From an uncultured Aggregatibacter sp. (GTDB lineage: Bacteria > Pseudomonadota > Gammaproteobacteria > Enterobacterales > Pasteurellaceae): a stretch of 25,533 nt of DNA. The notes beneath the pieces are model-generated. The model saw only the letters and a list, made by a program, of their open reading frames with translations, searched no databases and was not told the DNA's origin. The stretch is taken from NCBI RefSeq assembly GCF_901873365.1, contig NZ_CABFLM010000058.1, forward strand, positions 1 to 25,533, in the 5' to 3' direction. A program made the translations under genes and the position numbers. Positions 1 through 7,645 of this stretch are shown in pieces (position 1 is the first letter of the stretch; each line of letters starts with the position of its first letter).

Positions 1-50
1 GTATTTTTTCAACCAACGTATTATCAACCGTCAAGCGCATTATTCATTTC

Positions 51-71
51 GTGCAACAAGTTGCACGCTAC
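51..71 (-). repeat. REP-like element: GTAG plus perfect hairpin
   Basis: On the minus strand the tetranucleotide GTAG is followed after one base by the palindrome GTGCAAC-TT-GTTGCAC (7-bp stem, 2-base loop). GTAG beside a hairpin is the usual layout of REP sequences mobilised by REP-associated tyrosine transposases (RAYTs). No RAYT gene is in the window and there is only this one copy, so the assignment rests on layout alone. Confidence 0.35.
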
Positions 72-98
72 GATTTACTAAAATAGTGATATGAAAAT

Positions 99-190
99 AA
101 AACGGTGACCGGTTTTCACAAGCCCCTTTCGGGACTTGTGAAGTATAGGCCCTTATAGGGGAGCCTAAAAACCGCACGTTTTACGTGTGG
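99..190. other. Cluster of four short hairpins, possible structured RNA
   Basis: Four consecutive inverted repeats fill this non-coding stretch: 99-116 (AAAACGG / CCGGTTTT), 117-140 (10-bp stem with one mismatch on the plus strand; on the minus strand that pair is U-G and the loop is GAAA, a GNRA tetraloop), 146-167 (TAGGC / GCCTA with an inner short stem) and 172-190 (8-bp stem, 3-base loop, one G-U on the plus strand). The strand evidence conflicts: the second hairpin favours minus, the fourth favours plus. I do not recognise a known RNA family. It lies just beyond the argS terminator. Confidence 0.3.
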
Positions 191-200
191 ATTGTTATTT

Positions 201-250
201 TAATAAAAAAGGGCGGTGTTGAATGGGAAAACTCCCATGAACACGCGCCC
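201..250 (-). terminator. Rho-independent terminator of argS
   Basis: Read on the minus strand, a long imperfect stem (211-250; arms GGGCGcGTGTT and AACACcGCCC, inner stem ATGGGA / CCCAT) is followed by TTTTTTATT. It starts 20 bases after the argS stop codon. Confidence 0.9.
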
Positions 251-270
251 TTTGTGGTTGTTGTGTGAGA

Positions 271-2004
271 TTACATTTTCTCAACGGTTTTAATGCCGAG
301 TAAATCCAATCCTTGTTTTAGCGTTCTTTCTGTTAACAACGCCAGTTTTAAGCGACTGAGTTTCACTTGCTGATCGTCGTTATTCAGAATCGGGCAATGC
401 TCGTAGAAGGAAGAAAATACGCCGGCTAATTCGTATAAATAAGCGCAAAGTACATGAGGTGTACCTTCTTTTCCAACCACTTGAACGGCCTCTTCAAATT
501 GCAATAATTTGATTGCCAAAGCACGTTCTTTTTCATCCGTAATGCTTAATTGGGCTTGTTCTACTTCGCTTAGGGCAATTTGGCTACGGTTGAAAATCGA
601 ACGAATGCGGGTGTAGGCATATTGCATATAAGGCGCCGTGTTGCCTTCAAAGCTCAACATATTGTCCCAGTCGAATACATAATCCGTGGTGCGGTTTTTC
701 GATAAGTCCGCATATTTCACCGAACCGATACCGACCGCTTCAATCACATCCGCTTTTTCTTGCTCAGAAAGTGCGGTGGATTTTTGCGAAATTAATACGC
801 CCGCACGTTCAATGGCTTCGTCTAATAAATCCGCCAGTTTTACGGTGTCACCACTACGGGTTTTGAACGGTTTGCCGTCTTTGCCTAACATCATGCCGAA
901 ATTTTTGTGTTCCAACTGGAAGCTATCCGGCACATAGCCCGCTTTACGGGTGATGAGCCAAGCTTGTTGCATATGTTGGCTTTGGCGAGTGTCGGAGAAG
1001 ACTAACGCACGATTGGCTTTTAAGGTTTCATAACGGTATTTGGCAGCCGCGATGTCAGTGGTGGTGTAAAGGAAGCCACCATCTTTTTTCTGCACGATAA
1101 CGCCCATTGGATCGCCGTCTTTATTTTTGAATTCATCCAAATAAACCACTAATGCGCCGTCATCTTCTACGGCCAAACCTTGTTTTTTCAGATCTTCAAC
1201 AATGCCCGGCAACATTGGGTTATACAAGCTTTCACCCATCACATCTTTGTCTGTTAAGGTCACATTGAGACGATCGTAGTTGTGTTGGTTCTGTTGCATG
1301 GTGATCTTCACCAGTTTTTGCCACATGGTACGGCAATATTCATCACCACTTTGTAATTTCACCACGTAATTACGGGCTTTTTCGGCAAATACCGGATCTT
1401 CGTCATAATGTTTTTTTGCCGCGCGATAAAAGGCTTCTAAATCGCTCAATTCCATTTCGCTGGCATGTTCGTTTTCCATTTTTTCCAAATAGGCAATCAG
1501 CATACCGAATTGGGTGCCCCAGTCACCTACATGGTTGGCACGGATGACGTTATTACCTAAAAATTCAAGTGTGCGTACGACGGCATCACCGATAATGGTT
1601 GAACGCAAATGTCCCACGTGCATTTCTTTGGCAACGTTTGGGGAGGAATAGTCCACCACCACGGTTTGTTTTTCCGGATTGTGTACACCTAATTTCGGAT
1701 CTTGTACCGCGCGGTTGATGTTGTCTGCCAGCCAAGCGTCTTTTAGAAAAATGTTAATAAATCCCGGGCCGGCAATTTCCGTTTTTTCTGCAATATCTTG
1801 TAATTCGGCTTTGTCTAATACGCTTTGCGCAAATTCACGTGGGTTTAATCCCAATTTCTTGGCGGCCGGCATGATGCCATTGGCCTGATAATCACCAAAC
1901 TGCACTTTGCCCGATTGGCGAACGAGGGCTTCACATTGCGCGTCGGCACCGGCATCGATCATCGCCTGTTTGATTTTTTCGGATAAAATAGATTGAATAT
2001 TCAC
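271..2004 (-). CDS. argS: Arginyl-tRNA synthetase
   Basis: Class I aminoacyl-tRNA synthetase that charges tRNA-Arg with arginine in the cytoplasm. The 577-residue length equals that of E. coli ArgS. The N-terminal Add-1 domain is followed by the catalytic Rossmann fold with its HIGH-type motif HVGH at residues 129-132, and a C-terminal anticodon-binding DALR domain near residues 455-577. A canonical KMSKS is not obvious, which is normal for bacterial ArgRS. The start is GTG (not ATG) at 2004, preceded by AAGG eight or so bases upstream. It diverges from yecM across about 97 bases, the same neighbourhood as in E. coli. The identification is secure. Confidence 0.98.
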   Translation of the reverse strand: MNIQSILSEKIKQAMIDAGADAQCEALVRQSGKVQFGDYQANGIMPAAKKLGLNPREFAQSVLDKAELQDIAEKTEIAGPGFINIFLKDAWLADNINRAVQDPKLGVHNPEKQTVVVDYSSPNVAKEMHVGHLRSTIIGDAVVRTLEFLGNNVIRANHVGDWGTQFGMLIAYLEKMENEHASEMELSDLEAFYRAAKKHYDEDPVFAEKARNYVVKLQSGDEYCRTMWQKLVKITMQQNQHNYDRLNVTLTDKDVMGESLYNPMLPGIVEDLKKQGLAVEDDGALVVYLDEFKNKDGDPMGVIVQKKDGGFLYTTTDIAAAKYRYETLKANRALVFSDTRQSQHMQQAWLITRKAGYVPDSFQLEHKNFGMMLGKDGKPFKTRSGDTVKLADLLDEAIERAGVLISQKSTALSEQEKADVIEAVGIGSVKYADLSKNRTTDYVFDWDNMLSFEGNTAPYMQYAYTRIRSIFNRSQIALSEVEQAQLSITDEKERALAIKLLQFEEAVQVVGKEGTPHVLCAYLYELAGVFSSFYEHCPILNNDDQQVKLSRLKLALLTERTLKQGLDLLGIKTVEKM

Positions 2005-2101
2005 GGCTGAACCTTAATTTTTTGAAATAAGTTTGGGCTGATAAAAATAGCTCGATATAATACCGTTCTTTCACCTTTCAGAAAAGCCAAAAAGGAAAAT
2101 T

Positions 2102-2689
2102 ATGTCGTTTCGCTTTCCCCATAAAATGTTTGAAAAACAGACCGCACTTTTTGCCGACTTTCAGGATTTTGAGCAAAAAATTCAGGCATTGGCACAACAG
2201 ATCAATTTAGATTTAAACCAATATGAAATTGATCATCTTTCGCTCCGGGTTAATTCGGTACAGAGAGCCTGTGCTTGGCTGGCATTGTTATTAAACTATG
2301 GCACCGTGCTAAGTGATAATCAAGTGAATGGGCGGGTGATTTATTTAATTGCTTTAGCAGAGCCTTTATACCTTGCAGGTCGTCCCATTGATATTGTGGA
2401 ATTGCCGTTTCCTAAGGATAAAGCGTATCCGAAAGAAACATGGGAGCATATTGAAGTGGTTGTGCCATTTTTATTGGATGAAACCGCCACTGCATGGTTA
2501 GCGCGCATAAAAAATTTGTTTTTACGGAACCAATCGGCAGAATTGAAAGTCAAAACGAGCGAACCGAAAGCGGATGGTGAAAAACTGACCAATTTATCAG
2601 TGGCGATCAGTTTTGCAGATAAGCACTGTAATCATGTTTGCATTAAGGTTCATCCATACAGTATTAAACAAATCGTGAATGCGGTTTGA
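2102..2689 (+). CDS. yecM: YecM family protein (VOC-fold, unknown function)
   Basis: Small cytoplasmic protein of the YecM family, 195 residues here and 188 in E. coli. The fold is related to glyoxalase/bleomycin resistance (VOC) proteins, and the family is suspected to bind a metal or small ligand; no reaction is established. Visible conserved features are the HLSLRV segment (about residues 45-50), the VELPFPKD and WEHIEVVVP segments in the middle, and a C-terminal KVHPYSIK motif. An AGGAAA ribosome site lies just upstream of ATG. E. coli has the same argS-yecM adjacency. An uptake signal is embedded early in the gene (2141-2149). Confidence 0.9.
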   Translation: MSFRFPHKMFEKQTALFADFQDFEQKIQALAQQINLDLNQYEIDHLSLRVNSVQRACAWLALLLNYGTVLSDNQVNGRVIYLIALAEPLYLAGRPIDIVELPFPKDKAYPKETWEHIEVVVPFLLDETATAWLARIKNLFLRNQSAELKVKTSEPKADGEKLTNLSVAISFADKHCNHVCIKVHPYSIKQIVNAV

Positions 2690-2775
2690 TTGTATGAAAC
2701 GATTTTACTAAAATGAGTTGCCTCACTTTATGAATAAGGCGACGTAAAAATTAATCTCGTATTTAAGGAGCATTT

Positions 2776-3231
2776 ATGAAAAAAATTGCATTCGCTGTGC
2801 TAATGAGCTTAACTCTTGTGGGTTGTGCCAATGAAGACATTTATGGCGGTAACGTCTATTCTGGCGATCAAGCAAAAGAAGCGCGTTCAATTAGCTACGG
2901 TACCATTGTTTCCACCCGTCCGGTGAAAATTCAAGCAGATAATCAAGGTGTGCTTGGTACCATTGGTGGCGGCGCTATCGGCGGTATCGCCGGTTCCGGT
3001 ATCGGTGGCGGTACAGGCCAAGCGATTGCGACTGCCGTAGGCGCGGTTGCCGGTGCGGTGATTGGTAGTAAGGTAGAAGAAAAAGCCAGCCAAGTCAGCG
3101 CAATTGAAATGGTGATTAAAAAAGATGATGGCAAGGAAATTGTTGTCGTACAAAAAGCTGAAGCGAATCTTGTACCAGGTGCACGTGTTCGTATCGTGGG
3201 CGGTTCTCGTTTGAACGTTTCCGCACTTTAA
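2776..3231 (+). CDS. slyB: Outer membrane lipoprotein, SlyB/Pcp family
   Basis: Precursor of 151 residues with a type II signal peptide: lipobox LVGC with the lipidated cysteine at residue 17. The middle (about residues 57-100) is a glycine-zipper 2TM segment very rich in Gly, Ala and Ile, followed by a C-terminal beta-strand region ending near RVRIVGGSRL. This is the SlyB/Pcp layout (H. influenzae PCP, E. coli SlyB, 155 residues). The protein should sit in the outer membrane; SlyB is linked to envelope integrity in enteric bacteria. A strong AAGGAG site precedes the ATG. It has its own terminator and looks monocistronic. Confidence 0.93.
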   Translation: MKKIAFAVLMSLTLVGCANEDIYGGNVYSGDQAKEARSISYGTIVSTRPVKIQADNQGVLGTIGGGAIGGIAGSGIGGGTGQAIATAVGAVAGAVIGSKVEEKASQVSAIEMVIKKDDGKEIVVVQKAEANLVPGARVRIVGGSRLNVSAL

Positions 3232-3242
3232 TTTGTCTTTCT

Positions 3243-3284
3243 AAAAAAATCAGCCCTCTTATTTTTAAGGGGGCTGATTTTTTA
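3243..3284. terminator. Bidirectional terminator between slyB and yhbY
   Basis: Inverted repeat AATCAGCCC / GGGCTGATT with additional CTT/AAG pairing, flanked by an A-run on the left and a T-run on the right, so it can terminate both converging genes. Confidence 0.88.
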
Positions 3285-3308
3285 TGGCTTGTTTATTTTA
3301 AGGTTAAT

Positions 3309-3611
3309 TTATTTGCGTGGCAGTGAAATTTTGTTTTCTTCGCTCGGGCGATATAACACTAATACATGCCCTATCGTTTGCACCTCAGCAGCACCGGTTT
3401 CACGCACGATGGCATTGACAATCAGTTGTTTGGTTTCACGATCGGATCCGGCAATTTTAACTTTAATTAACTCGTGGTGGCTGAGGGATAAATCAATTTC
3501 CGCCAATACCCCTTCGGTTAATCCGTTACCGCCCAACATCACCACCGGGCTTAAATGATGGGCAAGACTTTTTAAATATTGTTTTTGTTTGGTTGATAAT
3601 GTAATCGACAT
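3309..3611 (-). CDS. yhbY: Ribosome assembly RNA-binding protein YhbY
   Basis: CRM (CRS1/YhbY) domain protein of 100 residues, the usual full length (E. coli about 97). It binds pre-50S ribosomal particles and aids large-subunit assembly. The diagnostic GxxG loop is visible as GGNGLTEGV at about residues 28-36, after the LKSLAHHLSPVVMLG strand-helix, and followed by HELIKVKI. Start ATG at 3611 with a weak AAGAG site upstream. In many proteobacteria yhbY diverges from ftsJ-ftsH; here the other side is the end of the iron operon, so that linkage is not kept. Confidence 0.95.
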   Translation of the reverse strand: MSITLSTKQKQYLKSLAHHLSPVVMLGGNGLTEGVLAEIDLSLSHHELIKVKIAGSDRETKQLIVNAIVRETGAAEVQTIGHVLVLYRPSEENKISLPRK

Positions 3612-3659
3612 AATAATCTCTTGAAAAAAGGGAGGCGGTGATTCTAAAGCAAAATGCCT

Positions 3660-3699
3660 ATTTTAGCGAATACATTCTGATGAAAAATAGCGCTAAAAT
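3660..3699. repeat. 9-bp inverted repeat after the iron operon
   Basis: ATTTTAGCG (3660-3668) and CGCTAAAAT (3691-3699) are perfectly complementary across a 22-base loop, just past the last gene of the minus-strand iron operon. A U-tract is poor, so it may be a weak terminator or an mRNA 3' end stabiliser. Confidence 0.35.
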
Positions 3700-3701
3700 C
3701 C

Positions 3702-3710
3702 ACCGCACTT
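3702..3710 (-). repeat. DNA uptake signal sequence (USS)
   Basis: Perfect AAGTGCGGT core on the minus strand, intergenic, beside the stop codon of the cytochrome c gene. It is one of 21 such sites in the window. Confidence 0.9.
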
Positions 3711-3714
3711 TCCA

Positions 3715-4026
3715 TTATTGTTTGAGGGTCTGGATATAGCTTGCAACATCTTGCATATCTTGTTCGCTTAATCCTTCTTTCACGCGATTGCCGGGACCTT
3801 CAATTTTTCCGCTTTTACGATCTTGAAGTGAGCTAATAATTTTTTCTTCGTTGAAAGTATTAATAATTTGGGATTGCCCCATCGCTGATTTTTCAGCTTG
3901 TTTTCCGTGGCAAAGTGCACATGAACGGTTAAAAATCTTTTGTCCGTGTTCAATATTGCCTTCTGCATGAACGCTTGAAATTGCACTTAATGCAATAAGA
4001 GAGAGTATAGTAGAGTAAATTTTCAT
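3715..4026 (-). CDS. Small periplasmic c-type cytochrome, last gene of the iron operon
   Basis: Precursor of 103 residues with a Sec signal peptide (hydrophobic to about residue 20, likely cleavage VHA-E) and one haem c site, CALCH (Cys36, Cys39, His40). The C-terminal helix LSEQDMQDVASYIQTL is typical of class I monohaem cytochromes. It should carry single electrons in the periplasm. The methionine that usually lies before the LSxxD helix is not where expected (residues 76-85 contain none); Met49 and Met91 are the only mature-region methionines besides, so the sixth ligand is unclear. It starts eight bases after the thioredoxin gene and so is very likely cotranscribed with the iron genes; related systems usually end with a second thioredoxin-like protein. 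Its partner is unknown. Confidence 0.85.
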   Translation of the reverse strand: MKIYSTILSLIALSAISSVHAEGNIEHGQKIFNRSCALCHGKQAEKSAMGQSQIINTFNEEKIISSLQDRKSGKIEGPGNRVKEGLSEQDMQDVASYIQTLKQ

Positions 4027-4034
4027 GATTTTCC

Positions 4035-4541
4035 TTAATTGATTTTCGTTGGGGTAAAGAGTTGTTGTAAATCCTTTTCGGATAACAAACCTTCAAATTT
4101 ATATATCAGTTTGCCGCTTGGGTCAATCACGAAAGACGTCGGTGTACCGACAAGTTGGTAGCGTTCGGCGGTGATTTTCATTTGATCTTTAAATACCGGC
4201 AGGGTGAGTTGTCGTTTGGTGACAATCGCTAGTGTGTCGGCCTTTTCGCCGTCGATATTCATGGCGATCAGTTGTACCTGGTTCGGGTATTTTTCCGCCC
4301 ATTGTTGCAAGGTTCGTAATTCCGCAATGCAGGCGCCACAGGTTTCCGACCAAAAGTTGATGAGCAGGGTTTTGCCTTGCCAGTCGCTTAACGAGGCTTT
4401 ATTGCCTTGCAGATCGAAGGCGGCAATTTCCGGGGCGGGTTGGCCGATTTGGGCGGATTCCTCTTTGCAGGAAACACTGAAAAAAACGACCGCACTTATG
4501 CCGAGAAGACGAAGAAAATTAGCCCGCATTTTTTTCCTCAC
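4035..4541 (-). CDS. TlpA/ResA-like periplasmic thioredoxin of the iron operon
   Basis: Thioredoxin-fold protein of 168 residues. A basic start and hydrophobic segment (residues 8-24) are followed by Cys25 in SVSC, a weak lipobox, so it is either a lipoprotein or anchored by an uncleaved helix. The redox motif is CGAC (Cys68, Cys71) in the WSETCGAC context, with the cis-proline in GTPTS (Pro134). AhpC/TSA-Redoxin layout as in TlpA and ResA. The start overlaps the end of the ABC ATPase gene by 23 bases, indicating translational coupling. Equivalent thioredoxins lie in the Campylobacter Cj1658-Cj1665 and E. coli FetMP clusters. Probable role: disulfide redox supporting periplasmic iron handling or cytochrome maturation; the substrate is unknown. 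Confidence 0.88.
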   Translation of the reverse strand: MRKKMRANFLRLLGISAVVFFSVSCKEESAQIGQPAPEIAAFDLQGNKASLSDWQGKTLLINFWSETCGACIAELRTLQQWAEKYPNQVQLIAMNIDGEKADTLAIVTKRQLTLPVFKDQMKITAERYQLVGTPTSFVIDPSGKLIYKFEGLLSEKDLQQLFTPTKIN

Positions 4542-5190
4542 GCAATAATTTGCCGTGTTGCAAGTAAATAATACGATTAGTGAGTTTGCCTAAATCTGGG
4601 TTATGAGTCACCATGACGATCGTACGCCCTTGCCGGTTTAATTCCGTGAGTAAATTCAACACCAAATTTTCATTTGTTTCATCGAGATTGCCGGTCGGTT
4701 CATCGGCAAAAATGACCGGCGGCTGGTTCACTAAGGCGCGCGCAATACATACCCGTTGTTGTTCCCCGCCGGAAAGTTGGCTTGGGCGATGATTCATACG
4801 ATGCGCCAAGCCCACTTGATCTAATACGGCTTTGGCGGCGTCTTCATCCACCACGCTGTGGTAATGTTGCGCCAGCATCACGTTTTCAAGCGCGGTTAAA
4901 TAGGGGATGAGGTGAAATTGTTGGAACACCAAGCCGATTTTTTCCGCACGGAAACGTTGTCTGCCCGTTTCGTCCAGTTGTGCGGCATCCACACCGTCTA
5001 AAATCACTTTGCCCTCGGTTGCGGTATCCAAGCCGGTGAGAATATTCATTAATGTGGTTTTACCTGAACCGGAGGCACCCATGATGGAGACGAATTCCCC
5101 CTCGGCAATTTGAATATTAATGTCTTCAAGTGCGGTCACTTGGCCGAATCTTTTGTATAAATGTTGTGTTTCAATGACGGGTTTAGCCAT
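4519..5190 (-). CDS. ABC transporter ATPase, LolD/MacB type, of the iron operon
   Basis: Cytoplasmic ATP-binding subunit of 223 residues, complete. Walker A GASGSGKT at 38-45, Q-loop near VFQQF (88-92), signature LSGGEQ at 139-144, Walker B with the catalytic Glu at VIFADE 159-164, D-loop NLD, switch His196 in VTHN. Sequence type is that of FtsE/LolD/MacB ATPases, which pair with FtsX-like permeases rather than with classical importers, and two such permeases lie immediately upstream. Start ATG is one base past the stop codon of the preceding permease, with AGGGGAA as ribosome site. It probably drives conformational work across the membrane by the two permeases; what is moved is not known. 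Confidence 0.93.
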   Translation of the reverse strand: MAKPVIETQHLYKRFGQVTALEDINIQIAEGEFVSIMGASGSGKTTLMNILTGLDTATEGKVILDGVDAAQLDETGRQRFRAEKIGLVFQQFHLIPYLTALENVMLAQHYHSVVDEDAAKAVLDQVGLAHRMNHRPSQLSGGEQQRVCIARALVNQPPVIFADEPTGNLDETNENLVLNLLTELNRQGRTIVMVTHNPDLGKLTNRIIYLQHGKLLREEKNAG

Positions 5191-5191
5191 G

Positions 5192-6331
5192 TTATTCCCC
5201 TTTCAATACGTTGGCGGTTTGAATGTCTAAAGCGCGGCGGGTCGGTACGATAACCGCGATAAACGCCACTAATAAGGATAAAGTAATGGTAATCGGAAGC
5301 ACCGGCAGGCGCATATCAATATAGGCTTTGAATACGGTTAAGCCGAGCACCTGTGCTAATAAGTAGCCGATGATTAAGCCGCATACAATGGCGCAAAGGG
5401 CGATAATCAAGGTTTCTGCGCCGATTTGTTTGATGATGTCTCGGCTTTTCGCACCAAGGGCTTTTTGCAACGCAAATTCTTTCGCCCGTTCGCCCACAAT
5501 GGCGATTAAGGTGGTGTTTACGCAAAGGGTGGCTAAAATCAAAATTACCACAGAAATCAAGCCCATCAAGCCTTTGATTTTATCTAAAATTTGCCCTTCG
5601 GAGGCGGAGACTTTGCGGATCGGATGAATGTCTAAATCGGGATATTGTTGTTGTAACTGTTGGGCGAATTGATCCACTTGGCCTTGATCGTTTTTGACGT
5701 TTAACAATACGTTGGTCGCCAAGTTTTCTTTTTCCAACCAGTTTTGTGCAAAATCCAGGCTCACGATCAACATATTGTCGGTGGCATCGCCAGCTTCTAC
5801 GATGGCTTTAATATTGAACTGGTGTTTATCCACGGAGTTCAGACTTAACGTGAGTTTATCGCCCACGTTTAAATTGAGCCGTTCCGCGAGAGTTTTACCG
5901 ATCATGGCGTTGCGCTCATCGAAGTTCACCCCGATAGGATTGCCCGTGATTTGCCAATAAGGTGCAAGGGTTTTCATGTCTTCAAACCACACGCCCATCA
6001 TCACGATTTTTTCCAAATCACTACGTGTCACGCCATATAAATAGGGGCTTGCAGCCGTGATTAAGCCTTTCGGTGCTTGGTCAAGGATCTGTTGCACTTG
6101 ATCTACTTTGATTAAATTGCCGTTGCTTGGTCCAATATAAAAATTGGCACCGAAGGTACGTAGTTCTTGGCTCATTTTGGTATTAATGTCGAAGTACACG
6201 GCCGCCATTGCTGTCACAATGCTTGCGCCCACAGTAAGTGCGGCAAAAATGATGAATACCCGTTGCAAGCGCAGACGCAAGGCGCGTAACACCAAGCGCC
6301 AAAACATATTGATAGGTTTATTGTCTGCCAT
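5192..6331 (-). CDS. FtsX/MacB-like ABC permease 2 of the iron operon
   Basis: Inner-membrane protein of 379 residues by the start chosen here (ATG at 6331, with GAGGTG five bases upstream). The frame stays open to 6385, but that longer version lies inside the preceding gene and lacks a ribosome site. Layout is that of MacB/FtsX permeases: TM1 (about residues 20-45), a periplasmic MacB-PCD domain of about 210 residues, then three C-terminal helices. The segment GERAKEFALQKALGAKSRDI is the typical cytoplasmic coupling loop contacting the ATPase. It overlaps the preceding permease gene by 14 bases. Together with its neighbour it would form a heterodimer. Substrate unknown. Confidence 0.9.
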   Translation of the reverse strand: MADNKPINMFWRLVLRALRLRLQRVFIIFAALTVGASIVTAMAAVYFDINTKMSQELRTFGANFYIGPSNGNLIKVDQVQQILDQAPKGLITAASPYLYGVTRSDLEKIVMMGVWFEDMKTLAPYWQITGNPIGVNFDERNAMIGKTLAERLNLNVGDKLTLSLNSVDKHQFNIKAIVEAGDATDNMLIVSLDFAQNWLEKENLATNVLLNVKNDQGQVDQFAQQLQQQYPDLDIHPIRKVSASEGQILDKIKGLMGLISVVILILATLCVNTTLIAIVGERAKEFALQKALGAKSRDIIKQIGAETLIIALCAIVCGLIIGYLLAQVLGLTVFKAYIDMRLPVLPITITLSLLVAFIAVIVPTRRALDIQTANVLKGE

Positions 6332-7643
6332 AAAGCACCTCGATAGGATAAAGACGGGCAATTCGGTGTGCCGGGAACCAAGCACCGATCACGGCGATCA
6401 AGACGGAAAGTACCAGTACGCAAGGGATAACGATCCAGGCGAAACTGAGCGGTGCGCCAAATAACGTAGCACCGATAAAACGAGCTAACCCCCAACCGGC
6501 AATGCAACCTAAGATACCACCGATTAAGCCGCTAATGATGGCTTCGCAATAAAACAGCAAGACGATTTGCCATTGATAGGCGCCGAGCGCTTTCATTAAG
6601 CCGATTTCTTTGCTGCGTTCGATAATGGTTGTGGTCATTAATGAAGCAATGCCCATGGCGGCGGCAATTAGTGCGGCAAGGGTGACGACAGCGAGTAATA
6701 ATTGAATTTTCTCAATGACGACGCCTTCGGAAGCCGCGACTTGCCAAATAGGGCGAACAATCGCGCCGGAAATCGCTTCTTCCAATTGATGAGAAATAGA
6801 GGAAACGTAGGCCGTGCAATACCAACGGTCATATTCCTCTGCGGCCAAACCGTCCACATTGGCGCGGGCTTTGCGGGATAAATCATTTTCCGGTACGGTG
6901 AGCGCGGAGACTTTAATTGCCTGTACCTTGCCTTCTAATCCAAGTAAATTTTGCACCGCACTTAACGGCAAAATCAGTTGTTGTTCTTCTGTGCCGCCGG
7001 TTTTAACAATGCCTTTTACAATGGTGGTCATGTGTTGTGGTGACGCGTTTTCTTCCGCCTGATAACTTAAGGTAATCACATCACCGATTTTCCATTGCTG
7101 TTGTTTAGCAAGTTGGGCACCGAGTAGGGCAGGAATTTGTTCACCGAAATCATCCGTAGCATCATCCACCCATTCGCCTTCTACTTGCCAATAAGGACTG
7201 ATGATTTTTTGCCCTGTGTGGTAATCCTCTTCATCCGGCACAGGAATATTATGATCAAAAAACGTCCCGAGGATGCTCACATCGTTTTCTGCGCCGTTAT
7301 CCACGCTGGCTTTTACCTGCGTGCTGAGTAAGGGGGCAAATCCCACAATGTTGTTGCGCCAGAAAATGTCTTTCACATTCGGTAGTTCTTTTTCATCTAA
7401 AAAATCTTGCGTAGCGAGGGAGCTCCGACCGCTGACATCATCCGGTAAAACGGCACTGCTAGCCGGTTCCACCAAAATATTGGCACCGTAAGATTTCAAC
7501 TCTTTTGCCATTTTGTCGCCAATGTCGATAGACACGGCGAGCAAGGCGGAAATCAAACCGGCAGCGAGGAAAATGGTGATAATGGCAAGAAACTTACGCT
7601 TTAAACCGTAACGCCAAGATTGAAATAACATTCGCGCTAACAT
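6318..7643 (-). CDS. FtsX/MacB-like ABC permease 1 of the iron operon
   Basis: Inner-membrane permease of 441 residues with the MacB/FtsX topology: TM1 at about 17-38, a large periplasmic domain to about residue 300, and three helices in the last third. The coupling motif is ERSKEIGLMKALGA, close to that of the other permease. It starts two bases past the DUF2318 gene stop, with AAGGAGG ten bases upstream of ATG. The two permeases are diverged paralogues (this one has a longer periplasmic domain). Homologous pairs are found in Fet-type iron clusters. Whether the complex exports something, loads iron onto a partner, or acts as a mechanotransmission device is unknown. Confidence 0.9.
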   Translation of the reverse strand: MLARMLFQSWRYGLKRKFLAIITIFLAAGLISALLAVSIDIGDKMAKELKSYGANILVEPASSAVLPDDVSGRSSLATQDFLDEKELPNVKDIFWRNNIVGFAPLLSTQVKASVDNGAENDVSILGTFFDHNIPVPDEEDYHTGQKIISPYWQVEGEWVDDATDDFGEQIPALLGAQLAKQQQWKIGDVITLSYQAEENASPQHMTTIVKGIVKTGGTEEQQLILPLSAVQNLLGLEGKVQAIKVSALTVPENDLSRKARANVDGLAAEEYDRWYCTAYVSSISHQLEEAISGAIVRPIWQVAASEGVVIEKIQLLLAVVTLAALIAAAMGIASLMTTTIIERSKEIGLMKALGAYQWQIVLLFYCEAIISGLIGGILGCIAGWGLARFIGATLFGAPLSFAWIVIPCVLVLSVLIAVIGAWFPAHRIARLYPIEVLYGRQ

Positions 7644-7645
7644 GA

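Noticed and set aside
3..86. Open frame ending at 86 that could be the C-terminus of a gene entering from the left
   Set aside because: Only 27 codons are visible and it matches nothing I recognise; it also overlaps the REP-like palindrome.
6332..6385. Upstream extension of permease 2 to 6385
   Set aside because: The extra 18 residues are not typical of the family and lack a ribosome site; ATG 6331 has GAGGTG and keeps a short overlap.
6144..6507. Several plus- and minus-strand frames over the permease junction
   Set aside because: They are shadows of the two overlapping permease genes with no ribosome sites or recognisable domains.
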